Origin: SIG607 sp045586405
GTDB lineage: Bacteria; Bacillota; Clostridia; Oscillospirales; Acutalibacteraceae
DNA: 64,000 nucleotides
Direction: 5' to 3'
NCBI GenBank assembly: GCA_045586405.1
Contig: JAZNAG010000123.1
Span: 1-64,000 of the forward strand
The position numbers and the translations under genes are program-made. Below, piece after piece: positions 1-7,862 of the stretch (its first letter is position 1; each line of letters starts with the position of its first letter). The notes under the pieces were generated by a model. That model ran no database searches. It worked only from the letters and a program-made list of their open reading frames with translations, and had not been told where the DNA came from.

Positions 1-95
1 TCTCTATAACTCAAATGGTGTTCTCGCATATCTACTATAACACTTATTTTGAATTCAGTCGAGTATTTTCGTTGTATTTGTCCCTTTTTTGCCAT
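1..95 (-). CDS. IS3-family transposase OrfA, N-terminal fragment (partial)
   Basis: The minus strand from 95 reads MAKKGQIQRKYSTEFKISVI and continues to a SYRE motif at the window edge, 31 complete codons. The pattern RKYSxEFK...SYRE is typical of the first helices of the IS3/IS150 OrfA helix-turn-helix protein, which binds the IS ends and is joined to the DDE domain of OrfB by frameshifting. A GGAGG ribosome site lies about 12 bases upstream of the ATG, but it is buried in the terminal hairpin. The gene is cut by the window edge, so intactness is unknown. Confidence 0.75.
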   Translation of the reverse strand, partial: MAKKGQIQRKYSTEFKISVIVDMREHHLSYR

Positions 96-101
96 AAAAA
101 T

Positions 102-137
102 ATGCACCTCCAAAAGTGTCTAACTTTTGGGGTGCAT
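102..137. promoter_or_regulatory. IS-end hairpin covering the transposase ribosome-binding site
   Basis: The arms at 102-117 and 123-137 pair over 15 bases with one bulged base and a five-base loop. On the minus strand the 3' arm contains the GGAGG of OrfA. A transcript reading in from outside the IS would fold this hairpin and hide the ribosome site. A transcript starting inside would lack the 5' arm. This is a known way for IS elements to avoid activation by impinging transcription; its use here is inferred. Confidence 0.6.
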
Positions 138-170
138 ATCAGTAACCCAAGTCCTTTTTAATTTTTTAAG

Positions 171-470
171 TTAAATTTCAAAATCAAGACAGCTTCTTGT
201 GGCGGTAAAGGGGCGTACAAAGGTATCAGCTACGTATACGTGGTCGGGATGTACGGCATAAGCCTTCAACGAAGCCTCATCTTCAAAGGTTGAATCAAGC
301 ATTAAATCGGCATTTGAAGAGGCAAGTCCTTCGGTGAAAACCTTTATATCGACAAGACCGTCAATTTTGCCGTAAAGCCCTTCAAGATTTTCTTTTATGC
401 CTTTTTTGATGTTAATTTTTTCTTCCTTAGAATATTCTTTCAGTGTCCATAAAATAATATGTTTAACCAT
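171..470 (-). CDS. Dabb-family (stress-responsive alpha/beta barrel) protein
   Basis: A 99-residue protein beginning MVKHIILWTLK, the signature opening of the Dabb family (PF07876): small dimeric ferredoxin-like barrels, mostly of unknown biochemical role. The ATG at 470 is preferred over the upstream in-frame GTG at 479 because the ribosome site GAGG overlaps that GTG and sits correctly for the ATG. The length is normal for a single-domain member. It stands alone, pointing toward the IS end, with no partner to suggest a substrate. Function remains general. Confidence 0.75.
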   Translation of the reverse strand: MVKHIILWTLKEYSKEEKINIKKGIKENLEGLYGKIDGLVDIKVFTEGLASSNADLMLDSTFEDEASLKAYAVHPDHVYVADTFVRPFTATRSCLDFEI

Positions 471-537
471 AATTTTCACCTCGACGCAATTTTAACATAT
501 TTTTTTAAAATAGTAAATAAAAAAGTTGAAAAAAATA

Positions 538-566
538 TTGAAAAAACAATTATAATTTAGTATAAT
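538..566 (+). promoter_or_regulatory. Sigma-A-type promoter for the F420-ligase-like/guaA pair
   Basis: TTGAAA at 538-543 and TATAAT at 561-566 are separated by exactly 17 bases. A short hairpin-forming stretch (GGCAA/TTGCC) follows at about 583-599, before the gene at 622. Confidence 0.7.
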
Positions 567-621
567 AATTTGTTGTAATGGGCAAGGCGCTTTTGCCTCC
601 CAACCGGAAAGGAAAATTTTT

Positions 622-1824
622 ATGGAAACAAAAGAACGCAGAGTCGGTACGGTATCAAGGGGCATACGCTGTCCTATAATCCGTCAGGGTGATGACCTTG
701 CTGAAATTGTCAGCAACAGTGTTATTGAAGCAGCAGAAATTGAAGGTTTCCCCTTAAATGACCGTGATGTTATTGCTATGACCGAATCTATAGTAGCAAG
801 AGCGCAGGGCAACTATGCCACTGTTGACGATATTGCAGAGGATGTTAAAAATAAACTTGGCGGCGGCACTATAGGTGTTATTTTCCCCATACTTTCCCGT
901 AACCGTTTTGCTATTTGTCTTCGCGGTATTGCAAAGGGCGCAAAGAAAATCGTTCTTATGTTAAGTTACCCTTCTGACGAGGTTGGTAACTCTCTTGCAA
1001 CCTATGATTTAATAGACGCTGCAGGTATCAATCCTTATTCAGATGTTTTAACTCTTTCACGCTACCGTGAGGTTTTCGGTGTTCAGAAACTCGCCTTTAC
1101 TGGTGTTGACTACGTTGAATACTATGAAAATCTTATTAAGGAAATGGGCGCTGAGGTAGAAATTATTTTCGCTAATCAGCCAAAAGCAATTCTTGAGTAT
1201 ACCGATTGTGTGCTCACCTGTGATATTCATACCCGCGCTCGTACAAAGCGCCTTTTAAAAGAAGCCGGTGCTAAGGTTGTTTGCGGACTTGACGATATTC
1301 TTAATACTTCTATAAACGGAAGCGGTTATAACGAAAAGTACGGACTTCTCGGCTCCAATAAATCAACCGAAGAAACTATTAAGCTTTTCCCAAAAGAGTG
1401 CAAAGACCTTGTTTTAGACGTTCAGAAAAAGGTGCTGGATAGAACCGGTAAAAAAGTTGAAGTTATGGTTTACGGCGACGGTGCTTTTAAAGATCCTCAG
1501 GGTAAAATCTGGGAACTTGCCGATCCCGTTGTTTCTCCCGCTTTCACCGACGGCCTTATCGGTACTCCAAATGAACTTAAACTTAAATATCTTGCTGATA
1601 ATGACTTTAAAGACCTTTCGGGTGATGAACTTAAAAAGGCTATATCTGAAAGCATTAAGAAAAAAGACGGCTCCAGCCTTGTTGGTAATATGGCTGCTCA
1701 GGGTACTACTCCCCGTCAGCTTACCGACCTTATCGGTTCACTTTGCGACTTGACCTCAGGCTCGGGCGATAAGGGTACTCCCGTAGTTCTTGTTCAGGGC
1801 TATTTCGACAACTATACTAACTAA
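622..1824 (+). CDS. Coenzyme F420-0:L-glutamate ligase-like protein (CofE family)
   Basis: A 400-residue protein whose first 250 residues match the CofE/FbiB ligase fold (PF01996). The RRVGTVSRGIRCPIIRQGDD opening and the DVIAMTESIVARAQG segment are family-typical. True CofE adds glutamates to coenzyme F420 in methanogens and actinobacteria. No F420 biosynthesis or F420-dependent gene is present here, and clostridia generally lack F420, so the substrate is probably another carboxylate. At 400 residues it is longer than archaeal CofE (about 250). It is followed after 15 bases by guaA with its own ribosome site, suggesting cotranscription. Confidence 0.75.
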   Translation: METKERRVGTVSRGIRCPIIRQGDDLAEIVSNSVIEAAEIEGFPLNDRDVIAMTESIVARAQGNYATVDDIAEDVKNKLGGGTIGVIFPILSRNRFAICLRGIAKGAKKIVLMLSYPSDEVGNSLATYDLIDAAGINPYSDVLTLSRYREVFGVQKLAFTGVDYVEYYENLIKEMGAEVEIIFANQPKAILEYTDCVLTCDIHTRARTKRLLKEAGAKVVCGLDDILNTSINGSGYNEKYGLLGSNKSTEETIKLFPKECKDLVLDVQKKVLDRTGKKVEVMVYGDGAFKDPQGKIWELADPVVSPAFTDGLIGTPNELKLKYLADNDFKDLSGDELKKAISESIKKKDGSSLVGNMAAQGTTPRQLTDLIGSLCDLTSGSGDKGTPVVLVQGYFDNYTN

Positions 1825-1839
1825 GCGAGAGGTAACTGT

Positions 1840-2841
1840 ATGAATTCTAATGTTAGATCTGAAACAATGGCTCGTATAACTACAAAAGAACTGGCAGATG
1901 CTTTTATTGATGAACAGATAAAGGCTGTCAGAGAGCAGGTAGGCGATAAGAAGGTGCTTCTGGCTCTCTCTGGCGGTGTTGACTCATCAGTAGTAGCGGC
2001 ACTTCTTATAAAAGCAATAGGCAAACAGCTCGTTTGTGTTCACGTTAATCACGGCCTTATGCGTAAAGACGAATCTGAAAATGTTATTAAAATTTTCAGA
2101 GAAGGTCTTGATGCAAACCTTATTTATGTTGATGCGACCGACCGCTTCTTAAATCTTCTTTCGGGTGTCAGCGATCCTGAAAGCAAAAGAAAAATAATCG
2201 GTAAAGAGTTTATTGAGGTTTTTGCCGACGAGGCGAGAAAACAGGAAGGCGTAGAATTTCTTGCACAGGGTACCATATACCCCGATATTCTTGAAAGCAT
2301 TAAAGCGGCAGAGGGCAAAAAGGCGGTTAAGTCCCATCATAATGTTGGCGGACTTCCTGAGGATTTACAGTTCAGCCTTGTTGAACCTGTTAAACTGCTT
2401 TATAAAGACGAAGTTCGTGTTGTGGGCGAGGCTTTAGGTCTTCCTCACGGTATGGTTTACCGTCAGCCTTTCCCCGGTCCCGGCCTTGGTGTAAGATGCC
2501 TTGGCGCTATCACAAGAGACAGACTGAACGCTCTTCGCGAGGCAGACGCTATCCTTAGAGACGAATTTGATAAATGCGGTCTTGCCGAAAAGGTATGGCA
2601 GTATTTCGTGGTTGTCCCAGATATTAAAAGCGTTGGCGTTAAGGACGAAAGCCGTTATGAAGGCTGGCCCGCAATAATCCGCGCCGTTAATACAAAGGAC
2701 GCTATGACCGCAACAATAGAGGAAATTCCTTACGCCGTGCTTCATAAAATCACAAATCGTATAACAAATGAAGTAAACGGCATCAACCGCGTACTTATGG
2801 ATTTAACACCCAAACCCGTGGGAACAATCGAGTGGGAATAA
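1840..2841 (+). CDS. guaA: GMP synthase ATP-pyrophosphatase subunit (no glutamine amidotransferase domain)
   Basis: Converts XMP to GMP by adenylating the substrate and replacing the oxygen with ammonia. The protein has 333 residues. The P-loop SGGVDSS lies at about 44-50 and the C-terminal dimerization domain (PF00958) ends in KPVGTIEWE. Standard bacterial GuaA is about 510 residues with an N-terminal class I amidotransferase; that domain is absent here, as in the two-subunit archaeal enzyme. The start at 1840 has a GAGAGG ribosome site; the ATG at 1867 does not. No amidotransferase partner is visible nearby, so it must be encoded elsewhere or free ammonia is used. Confidence 0.9.
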   Translation: MNSNVRSETMARITTKELADAFIDEQIKAVREQVGDKKVLLALSGGVDSSVVAALLIKAIGKQLVCVHVNHGLMRKDESENVIKIFREGLDANLIYVDATDRFLNLLSGVSDPESKRKIIGKEFIEVFADEARKQEGVEFLAQGTIYPDILESIKAAEGKKAVKSHHNVGGLPEDLQFSLVEPVKLLYKDEVRVVGEALGLPHGMVYRQPFPGPGLGVRCLGAITRDRLNALREADAILRDEFDKCGLAEKVWQYFVVVPDIKSVGVKDESRYEGWPAIIRAVNTKDAMTATIEEIPYAVLHKITNRITNEVNGINRVLMDLTPKPVGTIEWE

Positions 2842-2929
2842 TCCTACTGTTATAGGGTAAAGTGAAATATCCTCAAAACAGTCAAAAAGGGTAAATTCTC
2901 GCATCCTCAAAAACAATAAAAAACGCAAA

Positions 2930-2960
2930 AACCGTCCTTGAAAAACAAGGACGGTTTTTA
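2930..2960 (+). terminator. Rho-independent terminator after guaA
   Basis: The arms at 2930-2940 and 2946-2956 form an 11-bp stem with a loop of five A, followed by a T run. Confidence 0.85.
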
Positions 2961-2991
2961 AAATATATGTATTTCTATTAAAACGACTATG

Positions 2992-3020
2992 TTTACAAAT
3001 TATTTATTTTGTGTTATAAT
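2992..3020 (+). promoter_or_regulatory. Promoter of the restriction-modification-like pair
   Basis: TTTACA at 2992-2997 and TATAAT at 3015-3020 with 17-base spacing. It lies just after the guaA terminator, so the island has its own transcription start. Confidence 0.65.
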
Positions 3021-3062
3021 AATATTCAAATCAGTTGTTGCTTTAGAGGTGCAATTAAAGAT

Positions 3063-4196
3063 ATGGCAGATAATAAATTACTGGCGAAAGCAAAAGACGC
3101 TAAAAAAGATGAATTTTACACTCAATTAGTAGATATAGAAAACGAATTAAGACATTACAAGGAACAGTTAAAAGGGAAAATTGTTTTCTGTAATTGTGAT
3201 GATCCGTACGAGAGTAATTTTTTTAAATATTTTGCTATGAATTTTAATTTTCTTGGCTTAAAAAAACTTATTGCTACTTGTTATGGTAGTTCTCCTATTG
3301 TCTATACACAATTAACTTTATTTGATGAAGAAAAAACGATATCCAAAATTGAGGGAGAAAAGAAAGCCTATAAGATTGAAATTACAGAGGTTTCCGATCT
3401 CAATGGAGATGGTGCTATTGATTTAGCTGATGTAGAATACCTGTTAAAAAGCAAGAAAAATACACTTACTGTTTTAGAGGGGAATGGTGATTTCCGTTCC
3501 GAAGAATGTGTTGACTTACTCAAAGAAGCAGATGTTGTTATTACTAACCCGCCTTTTTCGTTGTTTCGTGATTATGTTGCTCAACTTATTAAACATGACA
3601 AGAAATTTTTAATAATAGGCGATATGAACGCTTTGAAATACAAAGAAATATTCCCATTGATCCAAAATAAACAAATGTGGTCTGGATATGGTTTCAATAT
3701 TACTATGGTGTTCCAATCTCCATACGAAAATGTATTAAAATCAAATCAAGACTATGTAAGAGCAAAGGGGCTTGATCCAACAAAATTTTTGAAAAAACCA
3801 AGAATTTGTTGGTATACAAATCTTGAAGTGAAAAAACATAACGAATATATGACATTATACAAGCATTATACACCAGAAGAATTTCCTAAATATGATAATT
3901 ATGATGCTATCGAAGTGTCTGATATTAATAGTATTCCATATGATTATGATGGTTTAATGGGTGTTCCGATCTCGTTTTTAGGGAAACACAACCCAGAACA
4001 ATTTGAAATCGTTGGTGAATCTGATTTACCTGAAACTATGGATGGCATTACTAATTTAGGTGATGAATGGATAAGTAAATACAGACAAGGTGGCGGAACA
4101 GGACACTATACTGCTGGAATGAAATCTTTGGGCTTCTCTGCTGGTGGTAGGCATAAAATTATATTTAGCCGATTGATTATAAAAAGAAAGGACTAA
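3063..4196 (+). CDS. EcoRI-type adenine-specific DNA methyltransferase
   Basis: A 377-residue protein of the M.EcoRI-like family (PF13651). The catalytic motif NPPF lies at about 162-165, inside a VVITNPPFSLF segment, and a DPYESNF segment near residue 45 belongs to the SAM-binding part. The start at 3063 follows a GAGGTG ribosome site; in-frame codons further upstream overlap the promoter. Between the motifs is a Ca2+-loop-like stretch, DLNGDGAIDLADVEYLL (about 112-128), resembling a dockerin or EF-hand repeat. Six bases after the stop comes a DUF262-HNH gene, so this is probably the protecting methylase of that nuclease. Bases are visibly more AT-rich than guaA, suggesting horizontal transfer. 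Confidence 0.88.
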   Translation: MADNKLLAKAKDAKKDEFYTQLVDIENELRHYKEQLKGKIVFCNCDDPYESNFFKYFAMNFNFLGLKKLIATCYGSSPIVYTQLTLFDEEKTISKIEGEKKAYKIEITEVSDLNGDGAIDLADVEYLLKSKKNTLTVLEGNGDFRSEECVDLLKEADVVITNPPFSLFRDYVAQLIKHDKKFLIIGDMNALKYKEIFPLIQNKQMWSGYGFNITMVFQSPYENVLKSNQDYVRAKGLDPTKFLKKPRICWYTNLEVKKHNEYMTLYKHYTPEEFPKYDNYDAIEVSDINSIPYDYDGLMGVPISFLGKHNPEQFEIVGESDLPETMDGITNLGDEWISKYRQGGGTGHYTAGMKSLGFSAGGRHKIIFSRLIIKRKD

Positions 4197-4202
4197 TGAG
4201 TT

Positions 4203-5297
4203 ATGAACATAGAACTACACGAATTAACTGTTAGTGAAATAGCTGAAAACTATGTAGATAACGCCGAAGAAGGCGTTGTTGGTTATAATGGATTATTAAA
4301 TATTCGTCCTAAATACCAGAGAGAATTTGTATATGACGAAACAAAGAGAAACGCTGTTATAGATACTATTAGAAAAGGTTTTCCACTCAATGTTATGTAT
4401 TGGGTAAAAAATGATGATGGAACATACGAGGTATTAGACGGACAGCAGAGAACAATTAGTTTTTGCCAGTATGTCAAAAACAGCTTTTCTGTAAATATTG
4501 ACGGTTTTCCGAAATCATTTGAAAACCTTACACCAGATGAAAAGAAAAAAATACTTGATTATAAAGTAATGGTGTATTTTTGTGAGGGAACAGATACAGA
4601 AAAATTAGCTTGGTTTAGAATTATAAATATTGCTGGTGAAAAATTAACCGATCAAGAGTTAAGAAACGCTACATATACAGGAGCTTGGCTTACTCACGCC
4701 AAATCAATTTTCAGTAAGTCTAATTGTGCTGGTTATCTGCTGTCAAAAGATTATGTTGGTGGCTCTCCAATAAGACAGGAATTACTGGAAAAGGCTTTGT
4801 TGTGGATAAGCAAAGGTGAAATTGAAGCGTATATGTCAATACATCAAAATGATCCGAATGCTAACGAGCTATGGACTTATTTCCGTAATGTTATTGAGTG
4901 GGTACAGCTTACATTCCCAAAATATAGAAAAGAAATGAAAGGCGTTAATTGGGGCGGTTTATACGATATATACAAAGATACAATGTATAATACTGACGAT
5001 TTGGAAAAAGAAATTACACGCCTTATGATTGATGATGATGTTTCCAACAAAAAAGGTATTTATCCTTATGTTTTAACTAGAGAAGAAAAACATCTTAATA
5101 TAAGAGCTTTTACTGATAACCAGAAGCGAGAAGCCTACGAAAGACAAAAGGGTATATGTTCAGCTTGTAAAAAGCATTTTGAATTAAACGAAATGGAAGC
5201 AGACCATATAACACCTTGGCACTCTGGGGGAAAAACAAACGCTGATAATTGCCAGATGTTGTGTAAAGATTGTAATAGGCGTAAATCTGGCAAATAA
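4203..5297 (+). CDS. DUF262-HNH endonuclease, likely restriction partner of the adjacent methylase
   Basis: A 364-residue protein with two recognisable parts. The N-terminal DUF262 (GmrSD-like, ParB/Srx fold) domain has the motifs PKYQREFVY (36-44) and DGQQR (79-83), the latter associated with NTP binding or hydrolysis. The C-terminal HNH domain starts near 319 with CSAC, then EADHITPWHSGGKTNADN and CKDC. DUF262 proteins include modification-dependent type IV enzymes and phage-defence nucleases. Its tight coupling to an EcoRI-type methylase instead suggests restriction blocked by self-methylation. The gene starts six bases after the methylase stop. Specificity is unknown. Confidence 0.85.
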   Translation: MNIELHELTVSEIAENYVDNAEEGVVGYNGLLNIRPKYQREFVYDETKRNAVIDTIRKGFPLNVMYWVKNDDGTYEVLDGQQRTISFCQYVKNSFSVNIDGFPKSFENLTPDEKKKILDYKVMVYFCEGTDTEKLAWFRIINIAGEKLTDQELRNATYTGAWLTHAKSIFSKSNCAGYLLSKDYVGGSPIRQELLEKALLWISKGEIEAYMSIHQNDPNANELWTYFRNVIEWVQLTFPKYRKEMKGVNWGGLYDIYKDTMYNTDDLEKEITRLMIDDDVSNKKGIYPYVLTREEKHLNIRAFTDNQKREAYERQKGICSACKKHFELNEMEADHITPWHSGGKTNADNCQMLCKDCNRRKSGK

Positions 5298-5544
5298 TAC
5301 TGTCAGAGCACTCTGCCCGAACTCTGAAATGATGAGAGAAAAAAGGATAGAGCGAGAAAGAAAAAGATACGGGCAGAATTGAGAAAAAAAGAAATATTTA
5401 GAAAGGTTAAGAGAATGAAGAATTTTGCCTTTTTGAGAATATGGCACTTTACCTCGTCTCACCTACACACCTGAAAAACCATTATTTCAAGGGATTTTAC
5501 AGTTCTCGTTTTGCTATTGACAGCAATATGACAGCAAAAAACCA
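5298..5544. other. Non-coding purine-rich tract with TGACAGCAA repeats
   Basis: No convincing gene is seen. About 5300-5420 is strongly purine-rich on the plus strand. At about 5515-5536 the word GACAGCAA occurs twice (TTGACAGCAATATGACAGCA), a pattern that looks like tyrosine-recombinase arm sites near ends of integrated elements. No recombinase is present, so this may be a trace of how the island arrived. Confidence 0.35.
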
Positions 5545-5578
5545 AGATGCTCTGCTTTTTACGGCAGAGCATCTTTTT
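5545..5578. terminator. Bidirectional terminator between the R-M island and the glycosidase-like gene
   Basis: AGATGCTCTGC (5545-5555) pairs with GCAGAGCATCT (5564-5574). A T run follows on the plus strand and an A run precedes it, so it can stop transcription from both convergent genes. Confidence 0.8.
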
Positions 5579-5580
5579 GT

Positions 5581-7623
5581 TTAGTCATTTATTAAAAGTA
5601 CCTTATGCTTTCTGGCGTCAAGTGACATTGGCATTGTGATTTTCTCGCCTGTAAGAGCATCTGTAACGGTCTGTGTATCGCTTAACTTAAAGTCGATATT
5701 ATTGTTATCCTGATTACTCATATTAGAGATAAAGGCAAGGCGTTTACCATTCTTTTCGTAGTAGGTAATCTGAGTCTTTTCACTGCCGCAGTCAATACCT
5801 GTCTGCCAGTAAGGTTTAAACTCGCTGCCCTCTATACCAAAGTCGTCAATAGCCTTCCATACCGGAGACATAAGCTCTAAAGGCTCACCGATAAAGTTGG
5901 GACGGGGGAGAATTCCGTGAACAAGAGCAATGGTCATAGAATCTTCAAAACTCCAGTTATCAAAGGTGTAAGCAATAAGCTCGTGAGGTAAACCAAAGTT
6001 TCTGCCGATATACTCGGTTCTGATATAGTCGGGGGTAAGATAATCAATACTGTCATCGCCCTGATTAGCAATAAACCACTGAACGTCTTCGCCGTCCCAC
6101 TGTAAATGACAGAAGGAGTAAGCGGGAATGTTACAGCAACTGCTGATATGGGGATTAAAGCAACCGCCGCGTTCTTCAAGGAAAGCGTAAATGCTGCGGC
6201 AGAATTCTCTCACCTTGCTTATGGGGTAGGTAGGCTGAATATTACCGAAAACATCGGTAAAGGCGCAACCGTGACCTTCATTATAGCAACCAAAGGGAAT
6301 ACAAAGGGTATCAATGTAAATTCCGTCGAAATCAAAGTCCTCAATTACCTTTTTGACACCTTCGCACATCTGAGTGCTGAAATCACTTTGAGGACACATA
6401 CGGCGGGCGCGCTGGTTGGGTTTTCTGTACCAGGAGAAGTCCTGAATAGCATTGGGAGCGAACATATTTATCCATTCTCTGTTCTTTTCTTCCCAAAGGG
6501 GTGAAAGGGTAGAAAGCTCATAACCGAAATAGGGTATAACCTTGATACCGCGGCTGTGACACTCGTTAACTATTTCCATAGTTCTCTTCTTGGTGTCGTC
6601 GCCGATTATCCACCAGTTCTGAATGGGGTTCCACTTTTCGTGGATAATCAGAGTGGTAACGCCAAGACGCTTCATACGGTCGTAGCAGTTTTCACCGCTG
6701 CCCTTAACAAATTCAGAAGCCAGATACTCGTTGTATTCTTCAAGAATTTTGCCGTTAAAGCAGTCAATATGTAAGATTTTTTCTTTATAAGGATTCTCGG
6801 GGAAGGGCTTAACGGGGGTAAACTGGAAGTTAAAACCGAAGGTAAGAGGGGGAGCCGCACTTCTTCTTGGAGAGCCGTCGGCACGAAGCCAGGATTTCGG
6901 CAGACTGTCGGTTAGGTGAAGTCTTACAATTACTTCCTCCTCGCCGTCGATTATCTCTATAGCTCTGTTAATATCGTCGGGCTGCCAGTTTTTGTTGTGG
7001 TCAGAAGCAAAGCAGAAGCCTCTTGTTTCATCGCCAACATAGAGTATAGGCATAAAGGGCATTGCCATTGAAGAAGGTATTTCACGGCTTGAGGCTACGC
7101 GGTTTGCGGGAATAGATTTTCCCTCAAAAGTAGGGGTAGGACAACCGTCTCTGTTGGGGAAGTAGTGGAAGTTTTTAGCGTACTTCTTTTTTAAAGGAAT
7201 TTCAACCCAAAGTCTGTCAAGCGACCATTCGCTGTACGGTTGTTTGCCTTGATGTTTTTCTTCATAAAGGGTATAGGTACGGGGCATAACGGTAAGAGCG
7301 ATGTGGGTGTAGCCGTCGTATTCAACGGTAGATACGGCATCGGCGGTAATATATTCACCACGCATACTAGAGCAAATAACTGCTTTTTCGTCATCACTCG
7401 AAAGAACGAAATTTACAACCTCACACCACTCAATATCATTGCCGTTTTCCTTTGCAACGATTCTGATAGGTGAAGAGAGTATTTCGTCATCGAGAACATT
7501 TACCGAGGAAAAAAGAATATTATTTTCTGTGGTGTAGTGGCGGCCCCAGACGTCAATATCGATTTTTCCGTTGTCAGCACTGCATTTTAAAGGTTCCCAT
7601 GTGTTTAGGATTTTCTTAGCCAT
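5581..7623 (-). CDS. Putative glycoside hydrolase-type TIM-barrel protein
   Basis: A 680-residue protein without signal peptide or membrane segment, so probably cytoplasmic. The first 270 residues look like a beta-sandwich; from about 290 a barrel-like region appears with DFDFDGIYIDT, a strand-end acidic motif typical of retaining alpha-glycosidase-like barrels, and repeated His/Trp-rich loops (HLQWDGEDVQWF). It resembles clostridial and Bacteroidota proteins annotated only as glycoside hydrolase domain-containing. The C-terminal 60 residues look like a small beta domain. The substrate cannot be read from sequence. It is transcribed divergently from a ThuA gene, suggesting shared sugar metabolism. 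Confidence 0.6.
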   Translation of the reverse strand: MAKKILNTWEPLKCSADNGKIDIDVWGRHYTTENNILFSSVNVLDDEILSSPIRIVAKENGNDIEWCEVVNFVLSSDDEKAVICSSMRGEYITADAVSTVEYDGYTHIALTVMPRTYTLYEEKHQGKQPYSEWSLDRLWVEIPLKKKYAKNFHYFPNRDGCPTPTFEGKSIPANRVASSREIPSSMAMPFMPILYVGDETRGFCFASDHNKNWQPDDINRAIEIIDGEEEVIVRLHLTDSLPKSWLRADGSPRRSAAPPLTFGFNFQFTPVKPFPENPYKEKILHIDCFNGKILEEYNEYLASEFVKGSGENCYDRMKRLGVTTLIIHEKWNPIQNWWIIGDDTKKRTMEIVNECHSRGIKVIPYFGYELSTLSPLWEEKNREWINMFAPNAIQDFSWYRKPNQRARRMCPQSDFSTQMCEGVKKVIEDFDFDGIYIDTLCIPFGCYNEGHGCAFTDVFGNIQPTYPISKVREFCRSIYAFLEERGGCFNPHISSCCNIPAYSFCHLQWDGEDVQWFIANQGDDSIDYLTPDYIRTEYIGRNFGLPHELIAYTFDNWSFEDSMTIALVHGILPRPNFIGEPLELMSPVWKAIDDFGIEGSEFKPYWQTGIDCGSEKTQITYYEKNGKRLAFISNMSNQDNNNIDFKLSDTQTVTDALTGEKITMPMSLDARKHKVLLIND

Positions 7624-7655
7624 AACTATTCTCCTTGACTTTATTTAGTGATTTT

Positions 7656-7684
7656 ATTATAAAATGGCAGTTTTTTATTGTCAA
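7656..7684 (-). promoter_or_regulatory. Promoter of the glycosidase-like gene
   Basis: On the minus strand TTGACA (7684-7679) and TATAAT (7661-7656) are 17 bases apart, about 35 bases before the start codon and its AGGAG ribosome site. Confidence 0.75.
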
Positions 7685-7750
7685 TGTATAATGCAACCTT
7701 AATTGAAGCATAAAAATAGCCTTTTTTTACATTTTTTGAAAAACGTGGTG

Positions 7751-7761
7751 ACCTGTCAGGT
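7751..7761. promoter_or_regulatory. Candidate operator palindrome in the divergent intergenic region
   Basis: ACCTGTCAGGT is a perfect 5+1+5 palindrome between the divergent glycosidase-like and thuA-like genes. It could bind a regulator of both; no regulator gene is adjacent, so this is only a candidate. Confidence 0.3.
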
Positions 7762-7862
7762 GGTGCGAACAGCAATTTTTGTCTACATTTTTTGTGGAAA
7801 TTTCTTTCAATTTTTCAGCAGTTTTTATATAATGTAAATAGCAAAGTCATGGAGGTCTTGTT

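Larger units (their letters stand above)
1..137 (-). mobile_element. End of an IS3-family insertion sequence (continues off the left edge)
   Basis: The terminal sequence TGCACCCCAAAAGTTAGACA, read on the minus strand, has the form of IS3-family (IS150-like) terminal repeats. It is followed at once by the start of an OrfA-like transposase reading out of the window. Only one end is present, so neither element length nor target-site duplication can be checked. The end itself forms a hairpin at 102-137. The family call rests on the terminal repeat plus the OrfA N-terminus. Confidence 0.75.

Noticed and set aside
583..621. Possible riboswitch before the F420-ligase-like gene
   Set aside because: Only one short hairpin is visible; no known aptamer consensus fits.
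4880..4910. Possible second guaA-end repeat (GAGTGGG) as attR of the R-M island
   Set aside because: The match is only seven bases, inside the nuclease coding sequence, and is not at an island boundary.
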